Shown piece after piece: positions 36,963 to 50,645 of a stretch of 64,000 nt of DNA. This stretch comes from Promerops cafer. Its lineage: Eukaryota; Chordata; Aves; Passeriformes; Nectariniidae. The DNA lies in contig VZSE01009546.1 in the NCBI GenBank assembly GCA_013398275.1, positions 1,417,130 through 1,481,129 on the forward strand, in the 5' to 3' direction. The notes beneath the pieces were generated by a model. That model was not told the origin of the DNA, ran no database searches, and was given only the letters and a program-made list of their open reading frames with translations. Both the position numbers and the translations under genes were made by a program. The stretch's first letter is position 1; each line of letters starts with the position of its first letter.

Positions 36963-39900
36963 ACAAGATTTGGCTTGTATTTTCTCCACTGACTCTTCTA
37001 AATCTCAGGTCTATTTTCACTTTGGATTGGCATTGGCAGGGCCAGTGAAAGGAGAAATAACCAAATGAGAGTGGTGCTGCCTTATTCACTGCAGATACAA
37101 ATGTAGCACCAGGGCAAGGCAGGAATTACTTAGAGCAACAAAGGAATACACATACTTTAAATGTGAGTGTGAGAACATGAATATATTTTCAGTGTGTACA
37201 ATGCTCCCTACTGTGGCATCTGAACATCAGAACCTTTTTACAAACTTCTGTATCTTTATCTATAAAAGTTATCAATGGAATCAATAACCAATGAGAAATG
37301 CATGCCATCCTAGTGGAGAGCTTCTAAGTGTCTTAATTTTTTTCTTTTATGTAATTTCTGCTCTCCTAAGGAAATATGTTTGTACGCAATCAGATTCAGT
37401 GAGTCAGACAAGATGAGGAACTAGAAGGAAACATGTCTAAGCTTATTCTGTATTTTATTTTTCTCCATTCAGAATGGGGACTTCTTTGTAATTTTTTAAA
37501 GGAGATTAATTTATCTGAGAAAATATTGTTTCTCAATTATGTGAGAAACATAAGTAATGTTTGAAGTCTTGGTTTAAATATGACCACAACAAAGAATTTC
37601 CACTCTCTTCATCTCCATTCTTTCGAAAAGTAGTTGTATTTATGACTTTATTATTTACTCTTATTAGTAATTCACTACTTTAAAACATACTTTACATTAA
37701 TGTAACATATTTTATTAGACTTTCTCAAAAAAATATGTCCAAATGAATATTTTACATTTCACTTTTTTTGATACATGAGCAGATATTTCCCAAACAACTC
37801 TTTCCTGCTTAAAATTTACAGGTTTTTGAAAGCAAAGCATACTATTTTCAACAAATATTGCCTGTGCAGGTAGCTTAAAATTTTAGCAGGTTCAGAAGTA
37901 TCCCCTTTTGGAGCAGTTTAGATTAGTTTCCTAGGATGACTACTCCTCTTTGTCCTTTGGGTTTTCTTTATACGTTTGCCAAATTAGAATCAGAATATAA
38001 CTTGCCCAGTAAAGGAGATGCTTTTGTTTAGAAATAATATTTAACTTTCTAGAAAACAATGCCAGTCCTCACCTGAGATGTGCGACGTTGACAAACATAA
38101 AACTACCTCTTCCATCTGCTAGCTGAACTCTGCCTTACTGAAGATGAAATTCCCTTTCATTCTCTGGTCCAAAGAATATCTAATTTGTAGGAAGTGAATT
38201 GGTTTGAACAGAACAGAAAGTAGATTTTTCTTGCTCCAACAAAATTCAGCTAAAGATTGGTCTCTCACCTGCTTACCACATGTGGCAACTGTGGGACTAG
38301 CAACTTCTCTAGAGCAGAGAATGTCCAGGCAGTTCAGAACTTACCACGTCCTTTGGCTCTGGAAGAAAACATAAGAGAAAGGGAATGATTTGCCAGCAGA
38401 AGAGTTTCTCAGATCAAGATAATCAAAGAGATTTTTTTATTTCAGTTTTGGGCCTGGAAACATTTAAGAGAAATTTTGTTTAATGGTAAATAAGAACAAA
38501 ACCTGTAAATAGTACTGTAACTGAAAAAATGAAACAAAACCCAATCCTTGTTTCATGATGGAAATGAAACCATTCAAGGAAAATAAAGAAAATAATTTGA
38601 TCTAAACATTGCTTAAATTAAGATTCAGGTTTGTTTTTAAAGAAAGAAAACTCTTTCCTCACTTTGAGTATGTTTCTGGACACCATCCCATGATACAAAA
38701 TTGTCTTTGTACTTGCAATGACTTATGCATAATAGTTTCTTCCTTTCACATTTTGAGTGTTTTATTATTTTTGGATGCACATCAATACAACATGTGGCAC
38801 ATGTATAAGGCAGACTGGGGTAATGGAAGTATATTTTCTGCAGTATAAATACTGGCTAGAACTAAGCTGAGAAAACCTCTTATCCAAAATCCAGGTTCAC
38901 TACTGTTGAAATTAATAAAATTTACACCTTTCAATAATAGTAAGATCAATCTTTAATGGTTTTCCAGCCTTACATAAAGCTTAGAATAATGCTCCTATAT
39001 TTGCTGAAAGTTGTATTTGGAATCATTAATTGGTATAGTTTCCTGATATACCAAAATAGCAATGAACAGATGAATATGAAATAATATCTTTCTAAAATAA
39101 TGAAATACAGCAAATTAACTACATTTGAGCTACTGATTTTAAAATTGCATCAAGCCCAAGTATTTAACATAGCACTGATTTTATTAGCTTGCTATATTTC
39201 AGGAATTATTTAAATAACTTGTGAACTTATGTTTTCTATTAAGAATCAAAATTTATTATCAAATTTTATCTCTTATTCAGTTTCAATTTTTAAAATATAG
39301 ACAATATGTAAATCAAAGCTAATAATAGCAGTTCCAAAGACATCTCATAAAGACTAACATGTGCTTTTACCTTTAATCTCAGTGAGAAGCCTCTTGCCTT
39401 TAATGGAAGTATTCACAGAATATAAAATTGAGCAGATGATCCCATCTTTAAAAGATGAGGGCCTAAAGAAGCACCTGGTGATTAGTACTGAGTGATACAA
39501 TATGAATAGAGCTCATAATGGGGCACTAGGGTTTTCTTGGAATCTTTGTACTACTATTTTTGGAAGGAAACAGATGAATCCAGAACTTGGAAAAAGTAAC
39601 TGCCTCAAAGTACAAGTAAGATATTAATAATTAGCAGGTACTGTGGAACAATACCTGAAGAAAATTCTCCCCTCATATGTGGCAAAATTTCTATGACATT
39701 TACTAAATTTCATATTGGGAAGACAAAGAAATAGAGATACAGGACAGATTCTGAAAATATTCTTCTTCAAGAATAATCATTACCAAAATGTCTGTTCAGT
39801 ATTTTCATGACTAATAATATGATGAGGCAACTCTGCCTCTCCCAAAAGCATAAGGCTCTCCACATACTTGGTTACATTCCTAATAGTTTACTTTTTAAAT

Positions 39901-40164
39901 CAAATAATAGATTGAATGAAGATTTAGCAACAAACTTGTTTCTTGTAAGGTATACAAATGTATTTGCAATAAATATCTTGAAAAAAATTAAGTAAATCAT
40001 ATAGAATGTGATAGCACAAATATTTTAGTGTATATTACCAAAAATATGTAAAAATATATTATAAAGGTAACTTCCCATCCTTTTTTTCATGCAAATTGGT
40101 GAATAGGTAAGAGAGAGTTGATAGAGTCCAGCCCCTCAGTTACAGAAGATGTACTGCCAGATGA

Positions 40165-40188
40165 TTTTATATATATATATATATAAAA
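40165..40188. repeat. AT dinucleotide palindrome
   Basis: TTTT, about eight AT units, then AAAA. Self-complementary simple repeat. Confidence 0.9.
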
Positions 40189-41821
40189 ATTCATATCAAT
40201 ATTATTGTATCAGTATTCCATAGAAATTTGAAACTGTAACAATGAGGTTTTATTTTGCTTACTTAAATTATTTGTAATTTGTGTCAAAGAAAGGAAATAA
40301 CATGATTCTGAGTATCTCAATTTTGCCTTCTCAAGTTAAGACACTGTAATGTTCAGCATGAGGAGCAAATATTTTTCAAAATTCAGATGTTGCAAGTAAT
40401 GTTATAAAAATAGGTAAAAAAACCCCCAACATTTAAAAGCATTTCAATCTTGGAAAATATTTTCTTCCGCTTTTAGTATAAAGGCATTAATATTATGTTA
40501 TAGCTATCTACACATTAATTTTAAAAAATGCTGAGTCACACTCCTTTTTCCATAGTCATATCACTTCATTTTCTTATACTATTCTGTGATGAAATAATAT
40601 AACTAAAGTTCCCACTTCCCACTGGTTGCCAACTGATAAATCCCCTTCCTACAGTGTAAACCTCTGCTATTCCAGCTCCAAGTGTTTCAAAGCCTGTTCC
40701 TGCTTCAGAAAACACAACTGCACAGTAGTGGTGGATCTGTACCACAAAGATTGGTGCTCAGACCCCACTGTCTACCCAAGACACATACCAGAGGCTTTAG
40801 TTCAGACTTGGCTAGTCTGATCCTGTGTAGTCACCTCTGGGTGGGGTATATGATATATACTGTCTTGGGCCCTAGGTTTCAGTGTAATTTTACCTAACAG
40901 GAATACATAATTTATAACTCCATAGTCAAAATAAATTAATAAGAAGCTATCAAGTATACATCTGCATTATAAGTCTACATTATGGAACAGCGTGGATTTG
41001 TATGGGTGGATCTGTAGAGTAGCTTGTACTAAGGGCATGATATCCACATATTTTGGGGCAAGAGATTTTTTTAACTTTGGTCTGGCACAATTAACTTATT
41101 TGTGATTAAAGAGCTTCAGGTACATTTCCTGATACTGCAGGAAACATCTTGCAACTGCTCTTTGAGACACTTGTGTTCCGAGTCCCAGGTCAGTAAATGG
41201 GGAAAATCAGATGTCCCAAGCTTCCTCCTGCCCAGAAATAAAATGCTAATGCAGACACACTCTATTTCTTTCTATACTGTATTCAATTCTTTTTTTTCTC
41301 TTGATAGTATTGTTATATGTTATGTCAGAAGGATTTTCATCATCTAACTTTTAGCACTGACTTCTTTAATGAAAACATTGGCACGCATCTTTGTGCCAGA
41401 CCATTATTTCCCCTTCCAGGACAGTCTGGTTTACCTGCTAGCAAGTTGATTGCTCGTCTTAGGATTTAGTTATCATCCCTATCATCTTAAAGAGTACCTT
41501 CCTATTTAGTACTATATCAGATAGTCTCTATGATTCTTGACTAACAATTATTTTTCAGGAGAATATCTGAGCTTTCCTTACATGTTATTTTTATGAGATC
41601 TATGATACTTTTCTACTGTAGAAAGACAACTATTCAATCAATGAAAGAAAAATTAGCTTGGAACAATCTGCCTTCTCTTAATATGTATTTCTTTTTCTCC
41701 CATTTTTGATTTACCTCTATGTATTATTATACTTTCCTTAAAAAGATGTTCTGATATTTTCTGCATTACATAGATCTAGCTGATAAGTCAGTTGACTTCT
41801 TCTCTTAGTCTAAAAAAAAAG

Positions 41822-41843
41822 ATATATCTATATATAGATATAT
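41822..41843. repeat. 22-bp perfect AT palindrome
   Basis: ATATATCTA and TAGATATAT arms flank a TATA centre, so the whole 22 bp is its own reverse complement. It is preceded by a run of A. Confidence 0.9.
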
Positions 41844-41944
41844 AAATATTCATTATCCTATCCTATTTATTTTGTTGCTTATCAATGGACTTGCATTGCA
41901 ATAGGAGAGATTTCAAATGGATATAAGGATAGTGAAATGGGGAG

Positions 41945-42098
41945 GATTTCAGCCTTGGAGACACAGCTGGACGCAGTTCTGAAAAAGCTGATCTGATCTC
42001 ATTGCTGACTCTTCTGACCCTCCTGCTGAGCAGGAAGTTGGACTACATTACCTCTTGAGGTCCCTTTCAGCTTGAATTATTGTGTGGTTCTATGGTCA
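41945..42098 (+). mobile_element. CR1 LINE 3' fragment, plus sense
   Basis: The order is ACACAGCTGGACGCAGTTCT, CTGCTGAGCAGGAAGTTGGA, CTACATTACCTCTTGAGGTC, CCTTTCAGCTTGAATTATTG and GTGGTTCTATGGTC. This follows the CR1 3' end, in which 'gagcagg.ggttggactagatgacct..aggtcccttccaacct' precedes the terminal repeat. It is 5' truncated and diverged. Confidence 0.85.
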
Positions 42099-45000
42099 TG
42101 CAAATTCATATTTAAAGTATGTTCACAGGATCTAATCCTAGGACACTCTAGAGAAAATATACAGTTCTAGGACTACAAATATTCCCATAAAACTAGAGAT
42201 GTCTTATTATATAGACAGATTCCATGTCCTAAGTGAAAAAATCTGAACATACTAGACATTTATTTCCACACACTTTCACAGCCACAGTTTGACATACTCC
42301 ATCAAAAATCATTAGGCTACTTATCATCAACACTTTCATTTTCCTGACTGTTGTTCTCATCAATACTAAGCTTATTTCTTCTGACCATCAATCTATCCTT
42401 TATGAGTCAGTAACAACAGAGCCATCATAATGTATTGCTTATTCAAAACAATTCTAAACTTTTATTACATTTTCAAAGACTACCTTATGTACAATTTTTT
42501 TGAGAATATTCTAAAAGTTGCCATAACCATCCTTGATCTGTGCTGTCTGCAGTGATGTTTACCCATCAGTCATAGGATATTGCTCGCCTTCTTCAGGATT
42601 CCTCTCAGACATAGATGTAAAGGCCTAGTTCTGGCAGACAGCATAGAACTCTGCTCTGTATTTTTATCAGTGAACTATTGCTTGTGTTTAACAAGGGGTC
42701 CGACTTCTCTTTTCAGTGGTACAAATCTACAGGCCCTTCTGAGATTTACTTCTTTCTGTGTACCAATCACTCTATTCTTTGTTCTACCTCCCAGTCCATA
42801 ACTCTTATGGACTGAGCTAATTATAGTAATTTTATTTAGTGGCTCTTTTTGAACTTTTACTGCCATGCTTGTAGGAAGTAATGGAAAACTCAGGAGAGTC
42901 GGGTAGCATTTCAGTAGTAACTATATTAATCTGCTTATGAATAAAAGCAAATCTGTTTTCCAAAGGATTCCAGCCCTATCAAAAAGGATATCAACTGACT
43001 AAACAGGCCAGTTTTGCTATTACATTATTAATACAAACTCTTACTGCATATTCTAGTTTGAGGTAAAGTCACTATTTCCAAAAAGATCTGAAAGCTTCTT
43101 TTGTCTGTGTACATCAATAAATTAATGTTAATTGGTATAAGCAGAAGATTCAAATTATAGTTTCAAATGAGGTACAGTAATGTATGTAAATTGGAAAAGG
43201 AATGAGAAAAACACATCAAGTAAATTAGGTGGATACTCAATCACAAATATTGCAAATTAATATGAAAGAAATAGTGGAATTTAAGTGAAAATTAGAAAGT
43301 CATTTATTTCTTCAGCCAGACATTTCTCACACAGTTTTCAACACTCCACCTCCAAATTCCATGTGATATGATCAAAACACACCAGATTGCTAATCATATT
43401 TCAATCCAGACATTAAGGGTGATAAAATATCTGCTCCATTAGTTGTCCTCCACAGGCTTTAGACATTCAATCATTCTGCCATATTTCAAGAAGTCAAAAG
43501 ATCGGAGGTAAAAAACGTTCCAGAAACATTTTTAAGCCGCCTTGGGTAGATTTAACTCATGTTCAAAACATTAAAATTCATGGTCTTCACTAGGTGACAC
43601 ATAAATGTACCTCAGGATATGTGTTTGGTTTTTTTCAATTACAGAGAAAAAATTTCAGTTGCTCCAGAAATTCCTTTATACTCCCTGCCTGTGAATCTTC
43701 AACTGACCCAAATCATTCTAGATAATTCATAATCATAATGTTGGTGGTGTAGGAGCTCATAGATTTGATAGTCAAACCTGTTAACGAACAAAAAAATTAT
43801 TCTGTCTTCCTTCTCATTAACTCACGTTCATTTTGGAGAAAAAGCCTCAAACCATAGAAGTAAAGTATTCCCCATTTTCGTGCTGCATGCTTCATGTATT
43901 GTAAGACACTGCCACAATACTAGGTTAACACAGTTCAAGACACAAGGTCAAATATGCATATAGAATGTGCCTTTCAGAGCTATACCACATAAATTTCATT
44001 AAGTTTCTGTTTGATTCTGAATCTGGGCTGATATTTGAGATGTTTCATAATTTATAAGTGAATTTCCTGATTTTTTTTTTTTATTGATCACCTATTGAGT
44101 CAATCTTGGGGCCAACGCTGAGATGTGCAAACTACATTTTTTGAGAAAACAAAGTCCGAAGCTTCACTCCAAAATCTCTCCAAATACTCAACATGACATT
44201 TGATTTATGTAATTAAATTCAGAATCAATGTGTGGATGACTCTTCCTGCAGATCCTTGGTACATACTTAGAGTGTTATGGTTCTTTTTCAGAAAGCTGTA
44301 ATCTATACGTGCAGCAGAGACTGCATTTGTTCAACAGCCCACTTGAAAACAGACATAAGGAAAATATAAGAGCCTACTGATGCACTTCCCTTGCACCAAG
44401 TTCCTTGCTGTAAGTAGACTTGTAGCAGAGGTGTAGTCGTCAGTGAAATATAATTCTAAAATGGTTGCAATATTTCAGTGACAGCATCTTATGTATCTTG
44501 TCAAGCATTGACCTGAGAGATTCCCAAGGGGCATAAAAGTAGCCAAATATTTTTTATAAAATGCTTAAGGAAATTTAAAGTTTGGAAATTCATAGTAATT
44601 TATTGAATATTAGACAAACATTTCTTTGCAGTGATAGGACAACAAGAGCTTCTCCCTCTTTCATAATTTTCTGGTGGTAGTAAAATTTTGTTTTGCTTTT
44701 GTGATGTTTTCCTGCAAACCTCTGCAAAAGGCTGGGTGACAGCAGTTCCAAAATTAAGTAGGCTTTTCCAGATTGTCATACCACTGAGGACAAAAGGAGA
44801 ACTCGCATGCAACTATCAAGGTACAAAGGTTAGCAAAAAGACAGGTCTAGAATAGAGAAGGGGACTGAAATGAGGTCTGAGATGAACATGCTAAACTAGA
44901 GATCTTGCTTTCTTTGTCAACAGTCTCTGTTAATTCATTGATAACAGGTAAATATTTAGGCAATAAATTGCCCTCTCCTTTATATTGGGTGTTGAAACTG

Positions 45001-45790
45001 TAATACTTAAGCTTGGACCTATCCTTACAATAAGCTTCATTGCTGTCCGTATGGTCTCATCTTGTATAGGATCTTGTATAGGATTCCAAATATAAGTGAT
45101 GCTATGTTGTTCTCCTGTGTTGGCTTGCAGACAGAAATGGTTGCTTGGGAAGAGCTGGAGCTGCTCTCTTTGATGCAGATTTTCTTGTCAGTTTTGGCTA
45201 ACCATTTCGCAAAAAGAGTTTTCTCTAGTATTTCTAGTGAATACATCTTACACTTATTCTGGTACTCTCTTCCTTCAGATATTTTCCTATTACTAATGTA
45301 ACTGTTAACCTAAAACTTTACTATGGATGCTCGCTTCCAAATGGCACCCTCTGAGAAATGAGAAACACTGTTCCTGTCTTGAGGGAACAAAGGCAACCTG
45401 CTATGGTGAGAAAGTCATTAAGTATCAACTGAAGGAAAAAGGATATTGTAGCCCCTGTATTCATTGTACAAAGACAACTAGAAAAAGAAATTATCTGTAG
45501 AAATGTGATAACACAATTCTGGACAAATATGACAGTTTTCATAAAGTGAACTCTACACATTTTGTGTCTGTGAAGACCTTTGGCATTATTACAAAGAAAA
45601 AGAGAATGGAGGAAAAAGGTATAATTCAGCATAAAATGCTAAATTCTCAATATGAAACACATTTAGAATAGACAGTCCACTCTATTTACCCCAGAAAATA
45701 GAAACCATAGCAAATACCTACAATTGAGAAAAGGTGTAAAATAATGTTTATTAGAGTGTTCAGGAATATCACTAATGGGAAAAATAATGA

Positions 45791-45793
<3 letters not shown>
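42099..45793. other. AT-rich unique DNA, no gene seen
   Basis: Nothing nameable. A 12-bp tandem duplication with unit ATCTTGTATAGG lies at about 45059-45082. Open frames are under 85 codons. Confidence 0.5.

Positions 45794-45836
<43 letters not shown>
45794..45836. repeat. GT dinucleotide microsatellite, about 21 copies
   Basis: Uninterrupted GT units over 43 bp. Likely length-polymorphic and able to form Z-DNA. Confidence 0.98.
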
Positions 45837-45838
<2 letters not shown>

Positions 45839-46362
45839 TGAGGTCGGTATTTGACCTATTCTTCTTTAATACACTAATGTGATCTTTATGGACAATCAGT
45901 TATCCAGTTCAACTCCCTGTGACCCAAACTAGTGGAAACCTCTGGAAAACATTCACTAACAGTTTACACATTCATTAACTATTATCAATCAGTACAGTTT
46001 TACTTTTTAGCTGCAGCTATGAAAAATGCATGAAGGCTGAGATGAACTCTGGTTTGTGGCATTTGTTGTGAAGCCCAGAAGCAGCAGCAACTCGCAACCT
46101 ATCATGCATAAAAGCAGAAATAACTTTTATGAGCCCAGTCATGTAAAGCTTGAATAGTCAGATTCATGAAATTCGCTGAGATTTGGATTAAATTTAAACC
46201 ATTCTATACAGTTCTACTTTTGATTAGAGCACTGTGTGCAGTGAAAAAACTCCCATTTGAATAGAATTTATATTTTTAAGAAGTTTGAATGTGCTAGAAT
46301 TTAAATTGAGTTCCAAGTTTGATCTTGTAAAGTACAGTGGGTCAATTTAAATTCAGTGTTAA

Positions 46363-46385
46363 GGGGTGGGGGGGGAATAGGGGGG
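46363..46385 (+). other. G-run cluster, possible G-quadruplex
   Basis: G4, T, G8, AATA, G6 in 23 bp. The eight-G run can supply two G3 stacks, so a four-stack quadruplex is possible on the plus strand. Based on pattern only. Confidence 0.4.
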
Positions 46386-46983
46386 AAGATTGCATTACAT
46401 TTTTTTATATTTTAGCTATGGATCAAAGTTTATAAATATAAGGATCAAAACATGATGGAGTTTTACTATCTCCTTTTATGAAATTATGAATCTTGAAGTG
46501 CCCAAATGAAGAATGTAAGCTAAATAATAGAAACTCTACAATGTTTATTATTTTTACTTTTGAAGAAAAAACAATAGTCTTTTCCATTTCCACTTCTCTT
46601 TGCTTCACATTAAAAATGAGTTGCATTGTATTATATATATATTCCAGCCATTTACCTTTTCACTTTTCACATGTGGTTCCTAAAATATAGCATAGATTTA
46701 GCAATGATGGGGGGGAAAAAAAGCATTTTGTAGATCAATTTGCATCACAAACTAGTGGCATTTCATATTTTGTATGTTTAAATTCTATATAAGTATCAGC
46801 CACTGTGGCTTTCACATATTTTCTGTAGATGCAGAAAAAATCACTGAGGCTTAGAATTTATTTCAATATCTAAATAAATTCTCAGCTCATCATTCAGATG
46901 ACTTGTGGACTGCAAATAAAGTCATACAATGCATGAAGAGATTAAATCACACATCTGGATTCCTGCAATGTATAAATATAAAT

Positions 46984-47002
46984 ACATACATACACACACA
47001 CA
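46984..47002. repeat. Short CATA then CA microsatellite
   Basis: Two CATA units followed by about six CA units and an interrupting CG. Simple repeat. Confidence 0.8.
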
Positions 47003-49617
47003 CGCACTCTCCAATACATACAGCTAAGGTTCAAATCCAAATACTTTGATCTGAGCCTCTCCTCTGGCTGTGGTTCAGACTAGACTAGAATAGCTTGGCT
47101 TCTCTTCCCCAGATCTGCAAGCTTAAATCTCTAATTTGTAGGAAGACAAAAGCAGGCATTCTCATAAATCTATTTAAAGAAGAAATCTCTGGCAAGGTTC
47201 TAACATTTGAGGCCAAACCCTTGCAAAATAGATATCACAATGCTAATTTTACAGCCTAGGCTTACAGTTTAGAAGTCCACTTGCATAAAAGAAATTGGTT
47301 GTTTTTGCAGGATAAGGACTTAGCTGTGAAACACAAATCTTAAAAAGATGTTGTCAAGTGTTTAATTCTAATGTTTACAATTTCTTTCACAGTATAAGTT
47401 TATCAATTTTTTCTATTTTTTTGTCAAAAGGTATTAAAAATTATATTGTTATTGTTATTAATATTGCCATCATTGTCTGAAAATGCAGTCTTTTAAAAGA
47501 ACATTACTGTTAACTTTTTAAAACACATTGTTTCAAAGTACAGGCTTAGACCTTTTCATATCTTTATGAATACTCATTTGTTAGAATACATCATTAGGTA
47601 TCATTTGATTGACATGGAGGTAATGCAGAAATTCATAACTTATGGAATTCCGATAATATTAAAGAAAAGGCCCTTATTCTTTTAAAATAGAAGTACATCA
47701 ATTGCTGACATTTGTAAACTTTTCAATTAATATTCTACTTTTGAGGAATATCAACTTTTCAAAAATTCTAATATATTAAATATGGACATTATCTAGTAAT
47801 GAAATTAAACCTGTAGGAACTACAGAGGAAACTTTCTAAAGATAATTTTGGTGCTAATTTTGAAAAGCTCAGTTATTTTGCAACTGTTTGTAAAGAAGGA
47901 TTTCTTTTTCTTAATGAAACTTACATCACCCAGAGATAGACTACATCAAAATCCCTCTGAATTTAATATTCAGAATTTTCTGCAGAGTTACCAATAAACA
48001 AATTTATTTGCTTGTCATGTTTGCCTTTGTTTCCAAATGTGCCTGAAAGCCTAATTTGTATTACTTTTCTTTTAGTACTAGGGGTTCATGGAACTACACA
48101 TGATATTTTCTGCTTAGGGTATTTCTCCACAGGTTTTTTACCTAGACTTTGTGCCTTTGCCACAGGATTCCCATTATAATATTTTATTTTAAAGTTTGAA
48201 GCACATGTAATAAGCAGTTTAGCTAGTGTATAACAGTTGCATAATACATACCCTTTCTCTACAACATGGTCTTTCTCTCAAACCAATAGCTTGCAAAAGA
48301 GAGATGATGGGGATAATTGTAATAATATCAAAGCTGTTTCCCTAGTGGTCACCTGTAGGCTTGCATTCCTTTGGAAAGAAGACACACTGCAACAATCAGG
48401 CAACAAATTTGTTATGTTTATGTCTACTGGATAGATAGATATCTACTAATAGATATGTCTACTAAGGATAAAAATGTCTCACTCACAACAAAATGCTTGA
48501 AATTTGAAAAGAATCAATATGTTCATATGCTAAAATTTAACTAGTTTTTATAGAGAACATATTTTCTACCCAAGTAGTACCTAAATACATCATGTATAAT
48601 GCAATGGGATTTAGGGGACAATTTTGACATGTTCTAAGAGATCTCAATAATTCAGAGAAACTATATGATGAATTAGTAGATTCTCTTTCTATATAAATGA
48701 ATTACAGGACCTTTTTACAGTTTGCAGCTTAATTTCTTCAAAAGTCCATTGCCAGCCTTAATGCACCCTGGAAGAAAAATCTGTTTTCTCAATGCTTTTT
48801 ACTTTTCCTGAAGATATACTGATGAATAGTATAGCAATATTTTGTAAGTGCCAGCTGTGAATGAAAGAAATCCAATTAATTGAGTTAATCATATCATCTG
48901 ATGTGTGATTCCTGTGCTTGTCCATGATGGCACATATTTTCTAGTCAGATTCGTCTGAGACTATCATAACTACATCTGCTTTCTTTCTTAGATTTTGTTG
49001 GTTTGGTTTGGTTTTTGGGTGGCTTTTTTTTTTTTTTCTGGTGGAGGGTAAGTTGAACCTGGAACATTAGAACAGCGTTTTAGTCATCATTTGTACAAAA
49101 CTTTGGTACATGCAATATATATCTACAATTTCTACATTTTGTCCCTGTAAGAGCTGATGAAGAAGTTAAGGAAGTGTGGGCTTTGCTGGCTGAAGAAAGT
49201 AGTAAGAGCTCATAGCTGCACCAGGGATTACAAGTTAGATATGAGGGAGATTTGGGGCTCTACCAGTAGTAGAAATATTTGGACAGGGAATGTACCTGAA
49301 GGGAAGGACAGAACAGGAGTTGCACAGGGAGTCCTAAAAATTGTGAGTGTACACAGCTGAGAAATTACAGGGATCTAGCAGGACAAAAATTGGCATAAGG
49401 AGGCGAAAGAGGCACAGGCACAGAGGAAGATTGATCTGTTTATCAAAATGAGGTAAAAGATTAGCAAAATTATATCAGAAGAGAAAGGATCTTCAGTGGC
49501 ATAGGATGTTCAAAAGTGGGACATTTACCTACCTTTCCAGCTATTAAAGCCACAGCTGGAGTAAGCTTTTACCTGGGTTCATTGCACTGGTCTCCCTTCT
49601 GCCAGACTAGAAAAGTC

Positions 49618-49685
49618 CTTGCCCATATGAAGAGAGGTTGAAGTAACTCGTCTTGTCCAGCCTGGGGAAGAGCAAACCAAAATGA
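49618..49685 (+). mobile_element. Short internal CR1 fragment, plus sense
   Basis: TTGCCCATATGAAGAGAGGT, TGAAGTAACTCGTCTTG and TCCAGCCTGGGGAAGAGC resemble the CR1 stretch with 'gcccataccaggagaggctgagggagctggg..tgttcagcctggagaagag'. The match is short and diverged. Neither the 3' tail nor the 5' part is present. Confidence 0.55.
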
Positions 49686-50515
49686 AAAAACTCCAGACAT
49701 CTCCCACTTCATTGATGATATAAATTTTGGACAACCAAACTGCAGCTGCTCAGTTCCCTACTTTAGCTTCCCTTGGCCTCCTCTGAAAATTGTGCTGTAT
49801 AACACTTTCAATACTTATGCAGAAGGTGTGGGACAGCGCAAAGGTCGAGCCACACTCCAACACTCTGTTTAGTAGCATTTTAGTTTAATAATGAATAGCA
49901 GAAATAATAACAAAATGCAAGTTTAATATCAAGTAATAACAGCAAAACTTCAGCAATCTTCCAGTGTGATCTTAACTGGCAGCTTTGCTATCAAGACAGG
50001 ATGGAGAATGTGAGACTATAATAAATTACATGAATCAAAGTCTGATTGTTTTCACCAGCTAATATTTTTGTGAAGTAATATTTAATCTCTTCAGTGTGGA
50101 TTATCCATTGATTTATTGCATTATAGACATTCAAGAGAAGAAATTACAGGGATGCAGCTAAGAAAATGTTTCTTTCGAGTGTACCTTATAGGGAAAAAAT
50201 AAAATATGCCTAGGTAGGAAGCAATAATTAAGGTTGCTAGATAGCAGAATAAAAAGAAGTAAATGAGTGGAAATATTTTGGTAGCAATGCACCTCATGGA
50301 CAGACCTGTAAGCACAAAGCACAAACATAAAGAATTCATGGAGTTCCACTATGAGGATAATACACTCTAAGACTACCATTTATGCATGGTAAAGCACAAT
50401 TTACTAGGGTAGCATCAGAGACACAAAACATTTCCACAAAAATATGACTCTATCTCATAATATTAATAAATATTTCTAAGAACACATTAAAATAGAAAGT
50501 TTTGAATATAATTAC
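49686..50515. other. AT-rich unique DNA, no gene supported
   Basis: About 49830-50060 has a faint look of an old retroviral sequence (A-rich with AATAATAACA and a few CpG), but I could not tie it to a consensus. Two overlapping hydrophobic minus-strand frames (50121-50379) look like chance. Confidence 0.4.
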
Positions 50516-50645
50516 CTTAAAGGTGTAGATAACATATGCATCTGGAATCAGCCCACCAACAATCATAAACAGGCACATACACATTATACAGCACTCAGCT
50601 CCCGCAATCAGGACAGCTTGCTTGTAAAGGATTTCCAAAAACTGA
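50516..50645 (-). CDS. Candidate internal exon encoding a membrane segment, protein not recognised
   Basis: On the minus strand TTATAACAATTGCAG (AG at 50647-50646) is followed by 130 bp of open frame ending in TTTAAG|GTAATT, a good donor (exon end 50516). The segment is one base plus 43 codons. The peptide begins QFLEILYKQA and ends GGLIPDAYVIYTFK. Between them about 22 residues, rich in Ala, Cys, Met, Ile and Gly (VLIAGAECC then IMCMCLFMIV), would span a membrane. The Cys/Met/Gly content is not typical of chance frames in T-rich DNA, which give Phe and Leu. I do not recognise the family. The pyrimidine tract is weak. It could be one exon of a multi-pass membrane protein with huge introns, or a chance frame. 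Confidence 0.3.

Larger units (their letters stand above)
36963..41944. other. AT-rich unique DNA, no gene seen
   Basis: Very AT-rich. Holds two AT palindromes (40165-40188 and 41822-41843). No gene, LINE or LTR recognised. All open frames are under 85 codons. Confidence 0.55.
45837..49617. other. AT-rich unique DNA, no gene seen
   Basis: Contains the G-rich run at 46363-46385, a CATA/CA run (46984-47002), and homeodomain-core-rich sequence near 48871-48895 (CCAATTAATTGAGTTAATC). A T run lies near 49027. No gene recognised. Confidence 0.5.

Noticed and set aside
49830..50060. Possible retroviral fragment
   Set aside because: Only a vague resemblance in A-rich text. No termini or consensus block could be matched with confidence.
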